Of a DNA stretch of 64,000 bases, positions 44,507 to 55,332 are shown in pieces. How positions within the stretch are numbered: position 1 is the stretch's first letter; every line of letters begins with the position of its first letter. The DNA comes from Raphanus sativus. Lineage: Eukaryota; Streptophyta; Magnoliopsida; Brassicales; Brassicaceae. Made by a program: the position numbers and the translations under genes. The notes below the pieces were generated by a model. The model searched no databases. It worked only from the letters and a program-made list of their open reading frames with translations, and was not told the origin of the DNA. The DNA lies in contig NC_079519.1 of NCBI RefSeq assembly GCF_000801105.2, positions 30,355,288 through 30,419,287 on the forward strand. The letters run 5' to 3'.

Positions 44507-45055
44507 GTGTCTGTTTACTTATCTGTTCATGTAAACCATCTTCGTAAGAAAGAGATGACTCTTGCTCGGTTTTTCAACAGAAAATTTCACAAGAGAAGAA
44601 GTCACCATCTGGGAGTTGATGTGATCTTCAGAGACATCATCAAGGAAGCCATCATCACCAACTCCAAACCGCTTAAAAGAACTTTAAAACTCTCTTTTGG
44701 AACCCTCCTTTTCTATAGGACTGGATCTTCCTCTTTAGAAAACCAAATAGTGTATCGAAAGATTTATCTAGACATGTTTCGAGTAAAGGCCTCCAAAATT
44801 GATCCCAAGACAAGAAACCTTTCTAGCCATCGCAACAGTTGGAAACAAATCTTCCCAAGGAAAAAAATGAAGCAGAGTCTACCAAAGATCTTACTGCGAT
44901 TAACACAGATGTTACTTTTGGGAAAAATAAATCGCTTCTTTTCTTCTCAAGATGTTTATTTGCGTAAGCAGCTTGAAAATTCACCTCCTTTGGGTTCGAC
45001 TGTAGGAGATTCATTTCCTATGCATGTAGAAAAAATACTTAATTTACATAGTTGA
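44507..45055 (+). other. Unrecognised 182-codon open frame in the Helitron
   Basis: The frame is basic and Ser/Lys-rich, with no motif I recognise and no ATG at its very start. It may be a decayed captured fragment rather than a gene. Confidence 0.25.
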
Positions 45056-46273
45056 CTGCCGTTCCAAAAATAATACATAGATGACCAAGCCAAGTTATTC
45101 CGGCACTGCTTTCAATTGCAAAGTCACGTGACCACTATCCATTCACATATAATGATATCAACAGAACTAGATAAAGCTATTACAAAATTGAAAAAAAATT
45201 ACCGGCGGTTACGAAAAAAATTACGAAAAACGAACTATGACTAAGAAAAAAGCAGCAAAAGTGGAATGGAAGACTAAGCAACTATGACTTTTAACTAAGC
45301 TGGGCTTTAATTGAAATTAAGCTTATGATCCATAATATAGCCTTTTCTAATCAAATTTAATCGTTTCTTTGATAAAAGCAAATATTACAAGTTAGAAAAT
45401 TGATCAAAATGATTTTTCTTTGGTCATTGTTTTGATTTTTTGAAATTACTTTCTTTCATACAAGGTATGACTCCAAAAATATCACTTTACTTTCTTTAGT
45501 ATATATAAATGTTGTATTAATTCATTTTCAATACTTTGGATAAACACATAATATAAATCATAGTCTGAGCAATTCCCATAACCCAAAAAAAAAGAAATCA
45601 ACACGCATTCATCAACTCACGAACTAATCTAATATAAATCGAGGTTAAGAAAAACATTAATGAGCCATCAGCAAATCTGGATTCCCACACAATAATTCCA
45701 CAATATGCTAAGCTTCCAAATCCATACTTATGTCACCATCTGTGTTTGTTTATTCAAGTCTTCCTCCAACATCAAAGATAAACGATTATTTACAATTTGG
45801 GTTAAAATAGTATATAAGTTATTTGAAAAATTATTGTCCCCTTGCGAATTATGGATTGCCGAAATAAGAGATGTCATGTGTTTATAATTCGACAATAAAA
45901 ACTACTATACACATGTTTTGCAAATGCAAACCTAAAATACAAAACACAAAACTTATACATAATATAAAAATCGAGATCACAAGAAAACTACGGGCGGGTC
46001 TACCCTAGTAAATTATATAAAGAATCAAGATAATGTGGAGATTGATGGAAAAAGGACAATAGACAGATAAGCAGAAAGAAAGGAACAAACACTAACGCAG
46101 TTGATTACTTTTCTCCCAATCGACATAATATAATAATTAATTCCCCGAATTAAAAAGAAAAACATTAATTCGACGAAAATTAAAATTATATTTTTAGTAA
46201 GGGAAAAAAAAAAGAAACTATGAACAAAGGAAGAAAAAAAATCATGATTTGCATTATTGTTGATTAAATCAAA

Positions 46274-47062
46274 TCACTCATCTTCTTCTTCCTGCAGATC
46301 TGATAGAGCAAAACAACTCCTAGACTTGAATGCTCTGTTCTTGAACGATGAGTTTCTTGCAATAACACCTCTTGTTCCTCCTCTCTCTTCATCGCTCAGA
46401 TCACCATCGTCTCCCTCCTCTTCATCATCATCTTGATCTTCGTTTACAGGCAAAAGAGGCATAGATTTAGGGTTTTGCCACGAGTAGAACGATCTTCTCG
46501 CTAACTTGTTGCAGATCTGTAACCTTCTACGCTTATTCAACGGATTCTCTTGCTTTGGCACTTCTTTCACACTCCCGATCTCTCCTAAGTTCCCAAACGA
46601 TTTTGATTTCCCTTTGTAGTGATTCGATAGCCCTCTTCTGAACAAAAAAAAAAATCAAGAACCCTAAATCATTTCCAATCTTGTACAGCAAGCTACCGTT
46701 TTTAGTAAGGAACAAAAAAATTAAAAACTTTACTTGTTGGGGAGAGAATCTTCTAAAGAGCTCATCGAAGCCAATCCTCGAAGCCCTAGTTCTTTGTCAT
46801 CGTCTTCGCTTTCTTCGTCCTCCTCCTCGCTGTCTCCCGGAGTTCCGATCGATGAACTTTCCGACGAATAATCCGCCGTCTGTCCTGACCAGATTCCGCT
46901 TCCGACACGACTCAAACCGGCTCCCTCATCGTTCACCGTATCGAAAGAGGAAGAGGAGGAGGAAGCTTTGTCCCTCCTCATCGTCATCGTCGGCAGATCG
47001 CTTCCTTGTTCTTCCGAGTCTTCGATGGAGAACGTAGATCTTCCTCCCGCCATTACTTCCAT
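46274..47062 (-). CDS. OXS3-like acidic/serine-rich protein
   Basis: OXS3 (OXIDATIVE STRESS 3) family proteins are nuclear and linked to heavy-metal and oxidative stress tolerance. Two exons (47062-46734 and 46637-46274) join AA|A at a Lys codon and give about 230 residues. The start MEVMAGGRSTFSIEDS is the first ATG. Family features: a Ser-rich segment with SGIWSGQTADYSSESSSIGT, a long acidic stretch (DSEEEDEESEDDDKE), the hallmark NKRGLSNHYKGKSKSFGNL across the splice junction, the basic NKRRRLQICNKLARRSFYSW and a second acidic run (EDQDDDEEEGDDGDLSDEE). No catalytic motif is seen. The neighbours suggest it is the At5g24890 counterpart (annotated in Arabidopsis as NST1-like), from memory. 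Confidence 0.85.
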
Positions 47063-49378
47063 CGCCGTGTCGTCTCCAGGCAACAAAAAATCAAGAATCT
47101 TTCTTACCGGTTTGGTCGGAAATCACGTTGCTTTTTTGCTTCTGGGGGGTTCTGTCTCATCAACTTTTGGGTTGGATCCTCAAATCACAGACTCAGAGAA
47201 TCGTAGGAATAGCAATGGCAGAAGAGAGAGAAAGAGAGAGAGAAGGGATAATGTTTTTATTTTAGCTAAAAATAAAAAAATAAATTGATGTAAGACGATA
47301 AGGATGATTAACTTGAAATATGCGTATGCGTGATTTCGGACACAAACAACTTTAAACTAATGTAGTTTTACAGTCCTTGCTTCTGATCTCCCTGTATTTT
47401 TAGTATTTCTAAACATTTAAAAAAATAAAGAATTGCAAATTAAATAGTTTGAGTTTTTTTATTGTTCTAAAAAGGAAAATCTATAGTTGTTCAGTTGGTC
47501 ACAACTCAACCAAGATAAAGGGAAGGAATATTCTTTTTGAACTGTGATAGTGTTACACATAACATGCCATATCAAACACCAATGGGTGGGTGATCATTAA
47601 ACAAAATACATAAAAAAATTTTTTGTAACGGGTTTAAATGTCATATTTTGTTGCAATTTCTATTTTACATATTGACATTTATGAATCTTACTTTGCAATT
47701 TTCTTTGTCCAAGTAATATGTTCTCCCTTACAACAAAAGATTTATACAACGTCTTATAAACGTATAGATATATACTTAAGTTTGACCCTACACAAGTGTT
47801 AGGTCTATTTGTGGTATGACGCCAATATGAGGCATCACCGGTTCTTTGCCATCCTTGAATAACTTTTTTCACGAATAATCATAATAACTTCATCCTCTCT
47901 GTTAAATAAAAATCAAAAGATTATTCATCTTGTAAAACGTCAATAAACAGATGATTTAAAAATCGTCAAGTTGGTCAATAAACATTATTTCAATGGATTG
48001 TACTAGTCTGCTCTGTCAAAGTTGACAATACAATTATGTTAGTTTTGAAAGTTAATAGCAAAATTAATACACAGTGAATAAAAATAATAAAATAACTATT
48101 GTTAGATGTCAAACTGAATAAGGGATAAATGGTAATTACATGTTGGTTTGTTTTTCAAAAGAGAGGTAATAATATGTTTTAGAAACTATCAAGTGGAATT
48201 ATACATTATAGTTTTCTTTTACAGATTGAGTATTTATCTTTAACAATAGTATCTTATGATAAAATTTCCACAAAAATGACACATTGATTTCTGAACTCCA
48301 AATTCTAATAGTAAATATAGAAAGATAAGAAAATAGTTATGTACAAAAAATTGATGAAAGAATTAAACGAAAATGATATTGAGTTTAATTTACACCTACA
48401 TACAAGTAGGTAGATAGGATGGTTAACAAATAAATTTAATGTAAATGTTATTTAGAAGAAAAAACGTGGTTTATATTAAAAGTCACAAGTAAAGGTCAAA
48501 GCATAGGGACCAATGAAATGAAGCTGAGGCCTAGAAAACAGCATCTAATGTTATCTATTTCTTTCTTAATTTTTAATCTTAAGCTTTGCTCTTCTCGGTG
48601 GCAGAGAATCACCCTCAGATGTCCACCTCTCTCTTTTCCTCACTATCGTTTTTTTTTTGTATTTTATTCAAATTTTAATTCCAAGAATCAAATGTTTTTT
48701 CTTGTTGATTATTAACTAGAAAAAGAAAACATGTATTGGTTTGGTTGGCTAAACATTATAGAAAGGTTAACTATCATGCTTCCACCCACAATCTCATGTT
48801 TTAAGCAATACAAATCATTCAGACATAAGTTTCTTGGCATTTTCCACACACACCTATATACATTTACCAACTTAAAATCTATTAGTTACACGAAGCAACT
48901 TCTTTTTGAAGGATACTCAGATCTTCAAATCAGTTGATTGAGGATTCAAATCTATGTAATGACCTGATCTAAGTACTCCCAACCTATTCTCTAATGTAAA
49001 CATTCCGGTAACAGATTCAGAAAATGAAATATCCGGTTTATGGGTTTTTTTTAAAAAACCGCAAAGTTAACTAGAAACAAGTGGAATGATATATGTGTAT
49101 ATATTATATACATTTTAAAAGAAATTATAAAAAGATTACCGTCTAGAGGTTGGGAATTGATTATGGGTAGGCATTGCCATTCTTTCAAGAAAGACCGAAA
49201 ATTTCATCCCAAATTTGAATCTGTTAAGTTTCATAAACTTTGAACTAAAAACCAATTGACAATTAATGTATTAAAAATCACTTATATATTAAGTAGGTTT
49301 CATCAAAACTTTCGACGCGAAAGCTTATATTTTTACATTCGCTTTAGAGATTAAAACTGTCTTTAAATCTCTGTATAA
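47063..49378. other. Intergenic DNA upstream of the OXS3-like gene
   Basis: A GA-rich tract at 47221-47250 lies in the probable OXS3-like leader. The rest is AT-rich with no recognisable gene. Confidence 0.4.
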
Positions 49379-50149
49379 CAGTGTTTTTAAAACCGGACCG
49401 ACGACGGAACCGGAAATATTTTGGGTCATGGGTCAATGTGGTTCGACCTGGTTCGATTGGGTTCGGCCGGGTTTGATGTATTAAACTGAATTTAATAATA
49501 TTTTGTATATAATATGCATATTTTAGAAAATAACAAACTGGAATGTAATGACAAAAATAAAAAATTTAATAGTTCAAATCTAAATCAATAGAAAAAACAC
49601 ATTTAAAGTTTACTCTCCAGGTCACTATAAATTTTTATCACCTTTAAAAAAAATTATACACATTAGTGCAACGTTGCGACGGTTGTTGATTTTCATTATG
49701 ACAGTTATTGATTTTCTGTGTTTGAATTTAGTGGAAATCAAATTTATTGATCATTCTTTTCTATTGCTTAGTACATCGCAAAAGTTTTGCAAAGACATCA
49801 AAATACAAAAGTATAAAATACCTTGTGAATTGCAGTCTTGCAGAGACATCACAGACTCAAAAAGAAAAAAAACGTCAAAAATGGCAATATTTTGTGAATT
49901 ACAGTTTGTCATAAATTCTATTTTTATTTCATTTTTAAAACTAATTATTTTATTAATATTATTTTTTTCTACGAACCAGGGTTTTGCCGGTTCGTTGGGT
50001 CGTCGGTTTCCGAGTTTTTAACGGTTCAATATGGGTTTTTAACCGGTTCAATTTTAGTTGGGTTTTAGCATTGACCCAACCCGGCTTGGTGTCCGGTTCA
50101 CGGTTGAACCCGGTCCGACCGTCGGTTCGGTCCGGGTTTAACAACACTG
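49379..50149. mobile_element. Non-autonomous hAT-like element with long GC-rich ends
   Basis: Begins CAGTGTTTTTAAAACCGGACC and ends, reversed, CAGTGTTGTTAAACCCGGACC. Flanks CTGTATAA (49371-49378) and CTGTATAG (50150-50157) form an 8-bp duplication with one mismatch. Subterminal regions are packed with GGTTCG/CCGGTT motifs, while the middle is AT-rich. No transposase coding is seen. Confidence 0.75.
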
Positions 50150-50345
50150 CTGTATAGTTACAATAGAATCTGCCAACTGCCAAGTAGGATAGAGAGCGAG
50201 GAGCATAAGGCACCAAGACACAGATACTGCGTTTGACTCATAGCCGGCAAAATAGATGCTCTTGCAATTATCCACCACAAAAGCATTTGTAGAGTGACTT
50301 GTCCCATAAGTTTCCATCGCAGCTACGCATAGCCCCATTTGGTAT
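50150..50345 (-). pseudogene. CYP714A cytochrome P450 remnant
   Basis: On the minus strand the segment encodes [20 protein letters not shown] followed by [15 protein letters not shown]. This is the I-helix region of CYP714A1/A2 (ELA1/ELA2), which in Arabidopsis modify gibberellins. The oxygen-binding AGxETT motif reads AGYESN, so the acid-Thr-Thr signature is lost. Only about 50 codons remain; the hAT-like element lies at one end. Arabidopsis CYP714A1/A2 lie between the OXS3-like gene and COL4 (from memory), as here. Confidence 0.8.
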
Positions 50346-50583
50346 CAACTGCACTAATTAGACCAATGTGCGTTGGTTTTATTTGCTGAGGGGAACATAA
50401 ATACGATGGTTTTGGGACATTTTTTGTGCTAAAGTTTTATCTATTGGGCCATAACGGGGTAATAAGTGATTCTATAACTACAACCATTTAGCCCAATTAC
50501 AGACCCACCATAGTAAGCTCATTAGCGATCGACCGACCTGCCCACCGGCCAATTTTACTTTATCTACCCTTTGGTCACGGTAT

Positions 50584-52385
50584 TGATATCTCATGTTTTT
50601 ATAGGTTTTTAGATTCATATTTTAGATTATTATGATCATCCTAGGTTGTATTTAGGTCATTAAATTGTATTTGCATGCACATTTGCATATCATAGGGATT
50701 GGAGTGTCCAATTGGAAGTTTCAGGTCAAATTCGGAGGTTAAACTTGCAAATTACAGAGTTTGTGGCCTGTCTGAGAACCATCAAGAGGCAGGGGACCAT
50801 TCTGCAAATTTATAAAATTCGCCTGGGCTAAATTGTCACAATCAGAAGTACACGGGTTGATTCGATTGGGTGATTCTGTAGTTTACAAAGATTGGGGCCG
50901 ATGTGTAAAAGAACCAGAAGTTGAAGGGCCAGATATGCAAATATGCTAAAATCAGCCATTGGAGCTCACGAGCTTCTCCTCGCCGGATCTGAATCCCTAC
51001 GCCGAAGCTTGATACAAGCAAGACAGAGATTGACGAGTGGAGAGAACGAGTCCGGTGCTCATGGCCAGAATACGAGCTCAACCACCACCGCGAGCAAGAC
51101 GAAGACGGCTCAGCTATGGAGTTGCGATGAGGGTTGGAGCTTGTGCGGTTGTGGACTACAGTGGAGAGCTTCGACGGAGGATTCTGGTTGAACCGTGGCT
51201 GTCAATTACGGAGCAGCAGATCCAACGAGTTTTGACACCATTTCAGACCTCGAAGAAGAAGAAGATCTGCAGCGGGTCTACACAGCGAGGAGGAGTAGTC
51301 GCTGGGAGTTGAGCGTAGCCCAAAGCGGGTGTTGGGAGCGACGTGATGAACCCGCTCGGGAAATTCATCATCAACGAACAAAGTAACGGAGCGGTACGAC
51401 TCAGCGGGATAGCAAGGCCGCTGCGAAGATGACAAGAAGCAATTTCCAAATGTTGACCGGTTTAGTCCGGTTTGACCCGGTTTAATTCAACTGAACCAGG
51501 TCGATTTTGGCATCTCTTATAAATAGTTTTAGACCTGAAAACCCTAATGTATCTCATTTTCTCTCTAGACTTTGCCTCATTTTGTAAAAGCTTGAACCTT
51601 TTAATCATTTTAAGGAATTGCTTCATCTTAAATCTTGTTTCTCTTAATCATTAACATGATTAGCCTTGAATCTCACATAGATTTAAGGTTTATCATGGAG
51701 ATTAGGGAGTAGACACCTTTTGGATTCATGGGTTAGGGTGATTAAGGTGTCTAAGTGAAGATCTAGAGTGTTTAGTGTTAGATCTATTTCTTTCTTTGCT
51801 TGTTGAGGGTTCTTAATGCTATTTTAGTCTTGATCATACTAAAATAGATCCCTAGACATTTCATCCCCGGAAGGTGTTTGATGAAATGTCTGAACCAACT
51901 CTTCAATGCTTTTAATACACTTTGCCAAAGGAATTTGTTGTTAAAGGTGTTAAGATTGCTATTAGACTTGTCCATAATGATTGCTTTAGTAACATTCAAC
52001 CAAAGGAATTTGATGCTTGAGTTGCTTTAGCAAATGAACATTCATCTAGGGATAGAGCTTGTTTAGTGTTGTGTCTAGGCATAAGGAAAGTGTTTGATTG
52101 ATAGCTTGCCACTCTAGTTTGGATCTTAGTCAACCAAGATCAAGTCCCTAGTCCCATGGGTCCACCTTAGCATTTGATTGAGTTCTTGCATTTGTTTCTA
52201 GTTTGGATTTGAGATCACCTTATTTATATTTCTAGGATCTTAGCTTGTTATCATCATCATCTTCTCATTTGCTTAGATTAGGAGAGTTTGTGTATTCTTA
52301 GTGCTATAGATCTCTAGTTCTCTGTGGGTTCGACAATCTTTTATACTATCATTTGACTTGGGAGCCTTGAAAACTCCCAATATCA
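50584..52385 (+). repeat. 5' LTR
   Basis: 1802 bp, TG...CA ends. It carries TCTTATAAATAG (about 51515), a probable TATA box. The sequence matches the 3' LTR with only about five substitutions that I could spot. Confidence 0.95.
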
Positions 52386-52408
52386 AATTGGCGCCGTTGC
52401 CGGGGAAC
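52386..52408 (+). promoter_or_regulatory. Retrotransposon primer-binding site
   Basis: TGGCGCCGTTGCCGGGGA directly follows the 5' LTR; this motif is typical of Athila/Tat-type elements and is usually assigned to tRNA-Asp. Confidence 0.8.
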
Positions 52409-52522
52409 TAGTAGATTTATCATTAGGATTTCAATCTTTCTTGAGACTAAGCTTTATTTTCTTGCTTTGTTTTGCTTTTGTATAGTTACTAACCTTTACT
52501 TCTAGCTTTTGTTCTTGCAGTG

Positions 52523-53449
52523 ATGGCTTCAAGCTACTTTGAGAAGCCACAAGAAGAGGAAGACACATTTGAGTATCACATTGAAGACGACTTTGATGCA
52601 AGTATACTCACACCAGCACAACTTGTGATGTTATATGAGCTTCAGAAGGAGTACCCGAGGTCGGCAAAGACATCCCTAGCACGAAGGATCCGGTTGGAGC
52701 TTATTAAGGATCGAGCAGAGCTTGAAGGAAGGGAGGTTACAAAGTATGAGTTTAATGTTGCCTATGACCTTAAAGAGGTAATGGATTGGGCTCCACCACT
52801 CCAGCTGGAAGGTATAGAATTTTCCATTTTAGAACTTCAATTTGAGAAAATATGCTTGCCTTGTGGTGAAAACATTGCCCATGATCATGATTCTCTTGTG
52901 CTCATCAATGAATGTCTTGATCTGATATGTGAAACTAGGAAGCTAGATGAGTTGAGAATAGAAAAGCTTGCTAGAGATCATATTGAAGTTTGTTTTGACA
53001 AGAGCTATCTATGTGCTTCATTTGATCTCGAATCTGAGTTTTTGATTCTTAATGAACCTAGACCTCTTCTTTCTCTTGCTGATATAGGGGATGAGCTTGA
53101 TGTGGATAAGCTCTTGCTTGAGATAGAAAACCCCCTTGTCAAAAATAATCATGAGAATGTGAACATTGTGTTCTATTCAGTTGATGGAGATAGAGTTGAC
53201 TACTTTGTTAAGACCTCGTTTGAACCTGTAGTTGACTTTATCTTTCCTCCAAATGCATTTGATTCTCATGACTATTTGAACATCAAAGAGCATCTCATAT
53301 TTCATGATTCATCTATAGTGAAGCTCTTTGATGAAAAATCTGTCTATTATCTATGGACAGTAGTGTGCTCCTTTGCGCACTTGGTTTCTTGTTCTTGTAG
53401 GAGAAGGACCAAAGGTGCATTGGCTCAGCCTTTTGATACCTATGATTAG
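52523..53449 (+). CDS. Retrotransposon-encoded acidic protein of unknown function
   Basis: The frame from the ATG at 52523 (MASSYFEKPQEEEDTFEYH) runs 308 residues without a stop. It is acidic overall, with a basic RSAKTSLARRIRLELIKDR segment near residue 50 and long leucine-rich helical-looking stretches (LVLINECLDLICETRKLDEL). No CCHC knuckle, protease DTG, RT or integrase motif is seen, so it is not a normal gag-pol. A cysteine pair (CLPCGEN) occurs once. It lies about 140 bp after the 5' LTR, where gag is expected, and the frame is uninterrupted in a young element. It may be a divergent structural protein, or an adopted host-derived gene that lets the element use pol in trans. I do not recognise it. 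Confidence 0.6.
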   Translation: MASSYFEKPQEEEDTFEYHIEDDFDASILTPAQLVMLYELQKEYPRSAKTSLARRIRLELIKDRAELEGREVTKYEFNVAYDLKEVMDWAPPLQLEGIEFSILELQFEKICLPCGENIAHDHDSLVLINECLDLICETRKLDELRIEKLARDHIEVCFDKSYLCASFDLESEFLILNEPRPLLSLADIGDELDVDKLLLEIENPLVKNNHENVNIVFYSVDGDRVDYFVKTSFEPVVDFIFPPNAFDSHDYLNIKEHLIFHDSSIVKLFDEKSVYYLWTVVCSFAHLVSCSCRRRTKGALAQPFDTYD

Positions 53450-55332
53450 CAAGCACACAAAGTCAGGCTAGAGACTTAAAACAAGCTCACTTGGGAGGAA
53501 GTCCCATGTTTATCCATTGTATATATTTCTTTATCTTTCTTTCTTTTTTTTAAGTTGTTTAATAAGTATTGTTGAGGTTGTTCAGGTTGGGTTTATGCTA
53601 GATAAGAGAAGAAAGGTGGCCCTGCCTTGCAACTCTAGCCATCTTCATTCCTCCCCTTCAGCCCATGTCTACCGGTGCAACAAACCCGAGGCCAAGGGTC
53701 CTCTACCACCCAATTCAGCCTATAACTCCAAGTAAGTGTCATTCTACCCTTGTAATTAGTTAGTTATCATGTTTATTTCTTCCCCTTAGATCTCTTCTTT
53801 GAGCTTGCTCTCACACAAGGGACTGTGTGAAGTAAGTTCGGGGGAGAGTCTACTGTCTCACATTGTTTTCTGTTTTGTTTTCTTGTCATAAGTCTCATGC
53901 ATTGCATACTTATTTGCATTAAGAAAAAAAAAAAAAAATTTAAGAACCATTTAGTTGCATCATTTGCATCTTTAGGATTGAGTCTAGAAGCATATAAGTT
54001 GCATTCGTGCATTGGGAGTCAACATTGCAAAGAGCTCATGCTAAGTACTCAATTTGATACCCTTTGTAATCATGACAAGTAGCTTGAGCACTCTTTTGAA
54101 AATTTGTAGACTTCGAGCCTTGAAACTCCTCTTGAAACTCATTGATTGTTGAAACTTCTCATCTTTGAAGCCAACTCCAATCTTATCTGAACTGAATGAA
54201 CTTAATGCTTCTTGCTTATGGTCTTTTGTGTACTAAGTCATGGCTATACATACTTGAGTTGTCTCACCTATTTTACCAATTTTTTTGACAAACTCAAGTG
54301 GTAGTCCATTTCCTAAAACCATTCCCTCCTTTCAAGCCATCATTGATTGTTGAGTGAAGTATTTTTGGAAAGCTTTACATGTGCATAATGTTGAGAGTAT
54401 TGGGAACGACAATGCTTGGTCTCCATTATTTGCTAGCTTTGAGACTCATGTTGTCTAGCTTCTAGGATAGGATGGGATTGTTGTAAAGTTTGATCTTGGG
54501 AGTGTGAAAGGTGATGAAAGAAAGGGTAGACTCTTAGAGCTCAAAAGAGATTAAGTCACTAGGGATAAGTAAAAGAAAGTTCTTGCTCAAATTTGTAAAG
54601 AAAGTCTTGGCCCCCAAATAAATAAAAAAAAGAAACAAAAAAAAAAGAAAAAAAAAATAAAGAAAGGGGGCTAGCAAATGTTAGTATGAGCTAATAAGTG
54701 CTTAAAAGTGTGAAAATCCCTAGTAGACATCAAAAGAAAGAAAGAGTTCTAAGTGAAAAAAGAAAAATGTTCTTGAGTGTTTTGGGAAATCTTTGGGTGA
54801 ATGAAGAGAGTTTGGCATTGGGAGATAAGGATAGAATTTGCTTTATGTTTGGGAAAAGGGTAGAACAATGGAGATTGAGCATTGTATGCATGAGTTGATC
54901 CCTTTCTTAGATATATTATGCGTAATGTCAAAGCTACTTTGTTTTGAGAGTAAACCACCTTGAAAGATCATTTTAAACCTCTTGTTTCATTTTGCACTAA
55001 AGTCTTTCCTTACCTAACCAAATGATTTGGACCATTTGACCATTTGCAAGAATTCACTTATGATTTTGCTTAATGAATGTGAGAGTTGGTTGATTGGTGT
55101 GTATGTGGATTCTTGATGATGAGTGTAGAGATCAAAGGAGGTAGGATAGGCCTTGAGAAGTTAGAGTTAGAAAAAGCTTTTGCTCTTGCTATTTGGTATG
55201 ATTATATAAGGATATCATGTTGATGGCTTAGAAGAGTTTCTTTTGGTGATTAGCTCCCACTTTCAAATTTCTTCCCCTTGAATGTTTTTGAAAAATTACT
55301 TGAGGACAAGTAAAGAGCTAGTGTGGGGGAGT
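53450..55332 (+). other. Non-coding interior and polypurine tract of the retrotransposon
   Basis: After the open frame the interior has no long coding sequence. It includes an A-rich low-complexity tract at 54620-54665 and ends in the purine tract (GTGTGGGGGAG, 55321-55331) next to the 3' LTR. A similar TTCGGGGGAGAG motif at 53839 may be a former second tract. Confidence 0.6.

Larger units (their letters stand above)
42887..46008 (+). mobile_element. Helitron carrying RPA1-like and PP2A-B' fragments
   Basis: The 5' end TCTAATACTATAAAGAAAAGG follows an A, and the 3' end CGGGCGGGTCTACCCTAG precedes a T, with a short GGGT/ACCC stem. TC...CTAG ends inserted between A and T fit a Helitron. No Rep/helicase is present. 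It contains an RPA1-like fragment (43243-43899) joined directly to a PP2A regulatory-subunit fragment (43910-44348), and further unrecognised open sequence to about 45055. Confidence 0.7.

Noticed and set aside
46681..47288. Plus-strand open frames across the OXS3-like gene
   Set aside because: Antisense shadows of a gene with matching splice phase and family motifs on the minus strand.
50842..51449. Several 60-90-codon open frames
   Set aside because: They lie in the LTR and recur identically at 55591-56198; no known domain.
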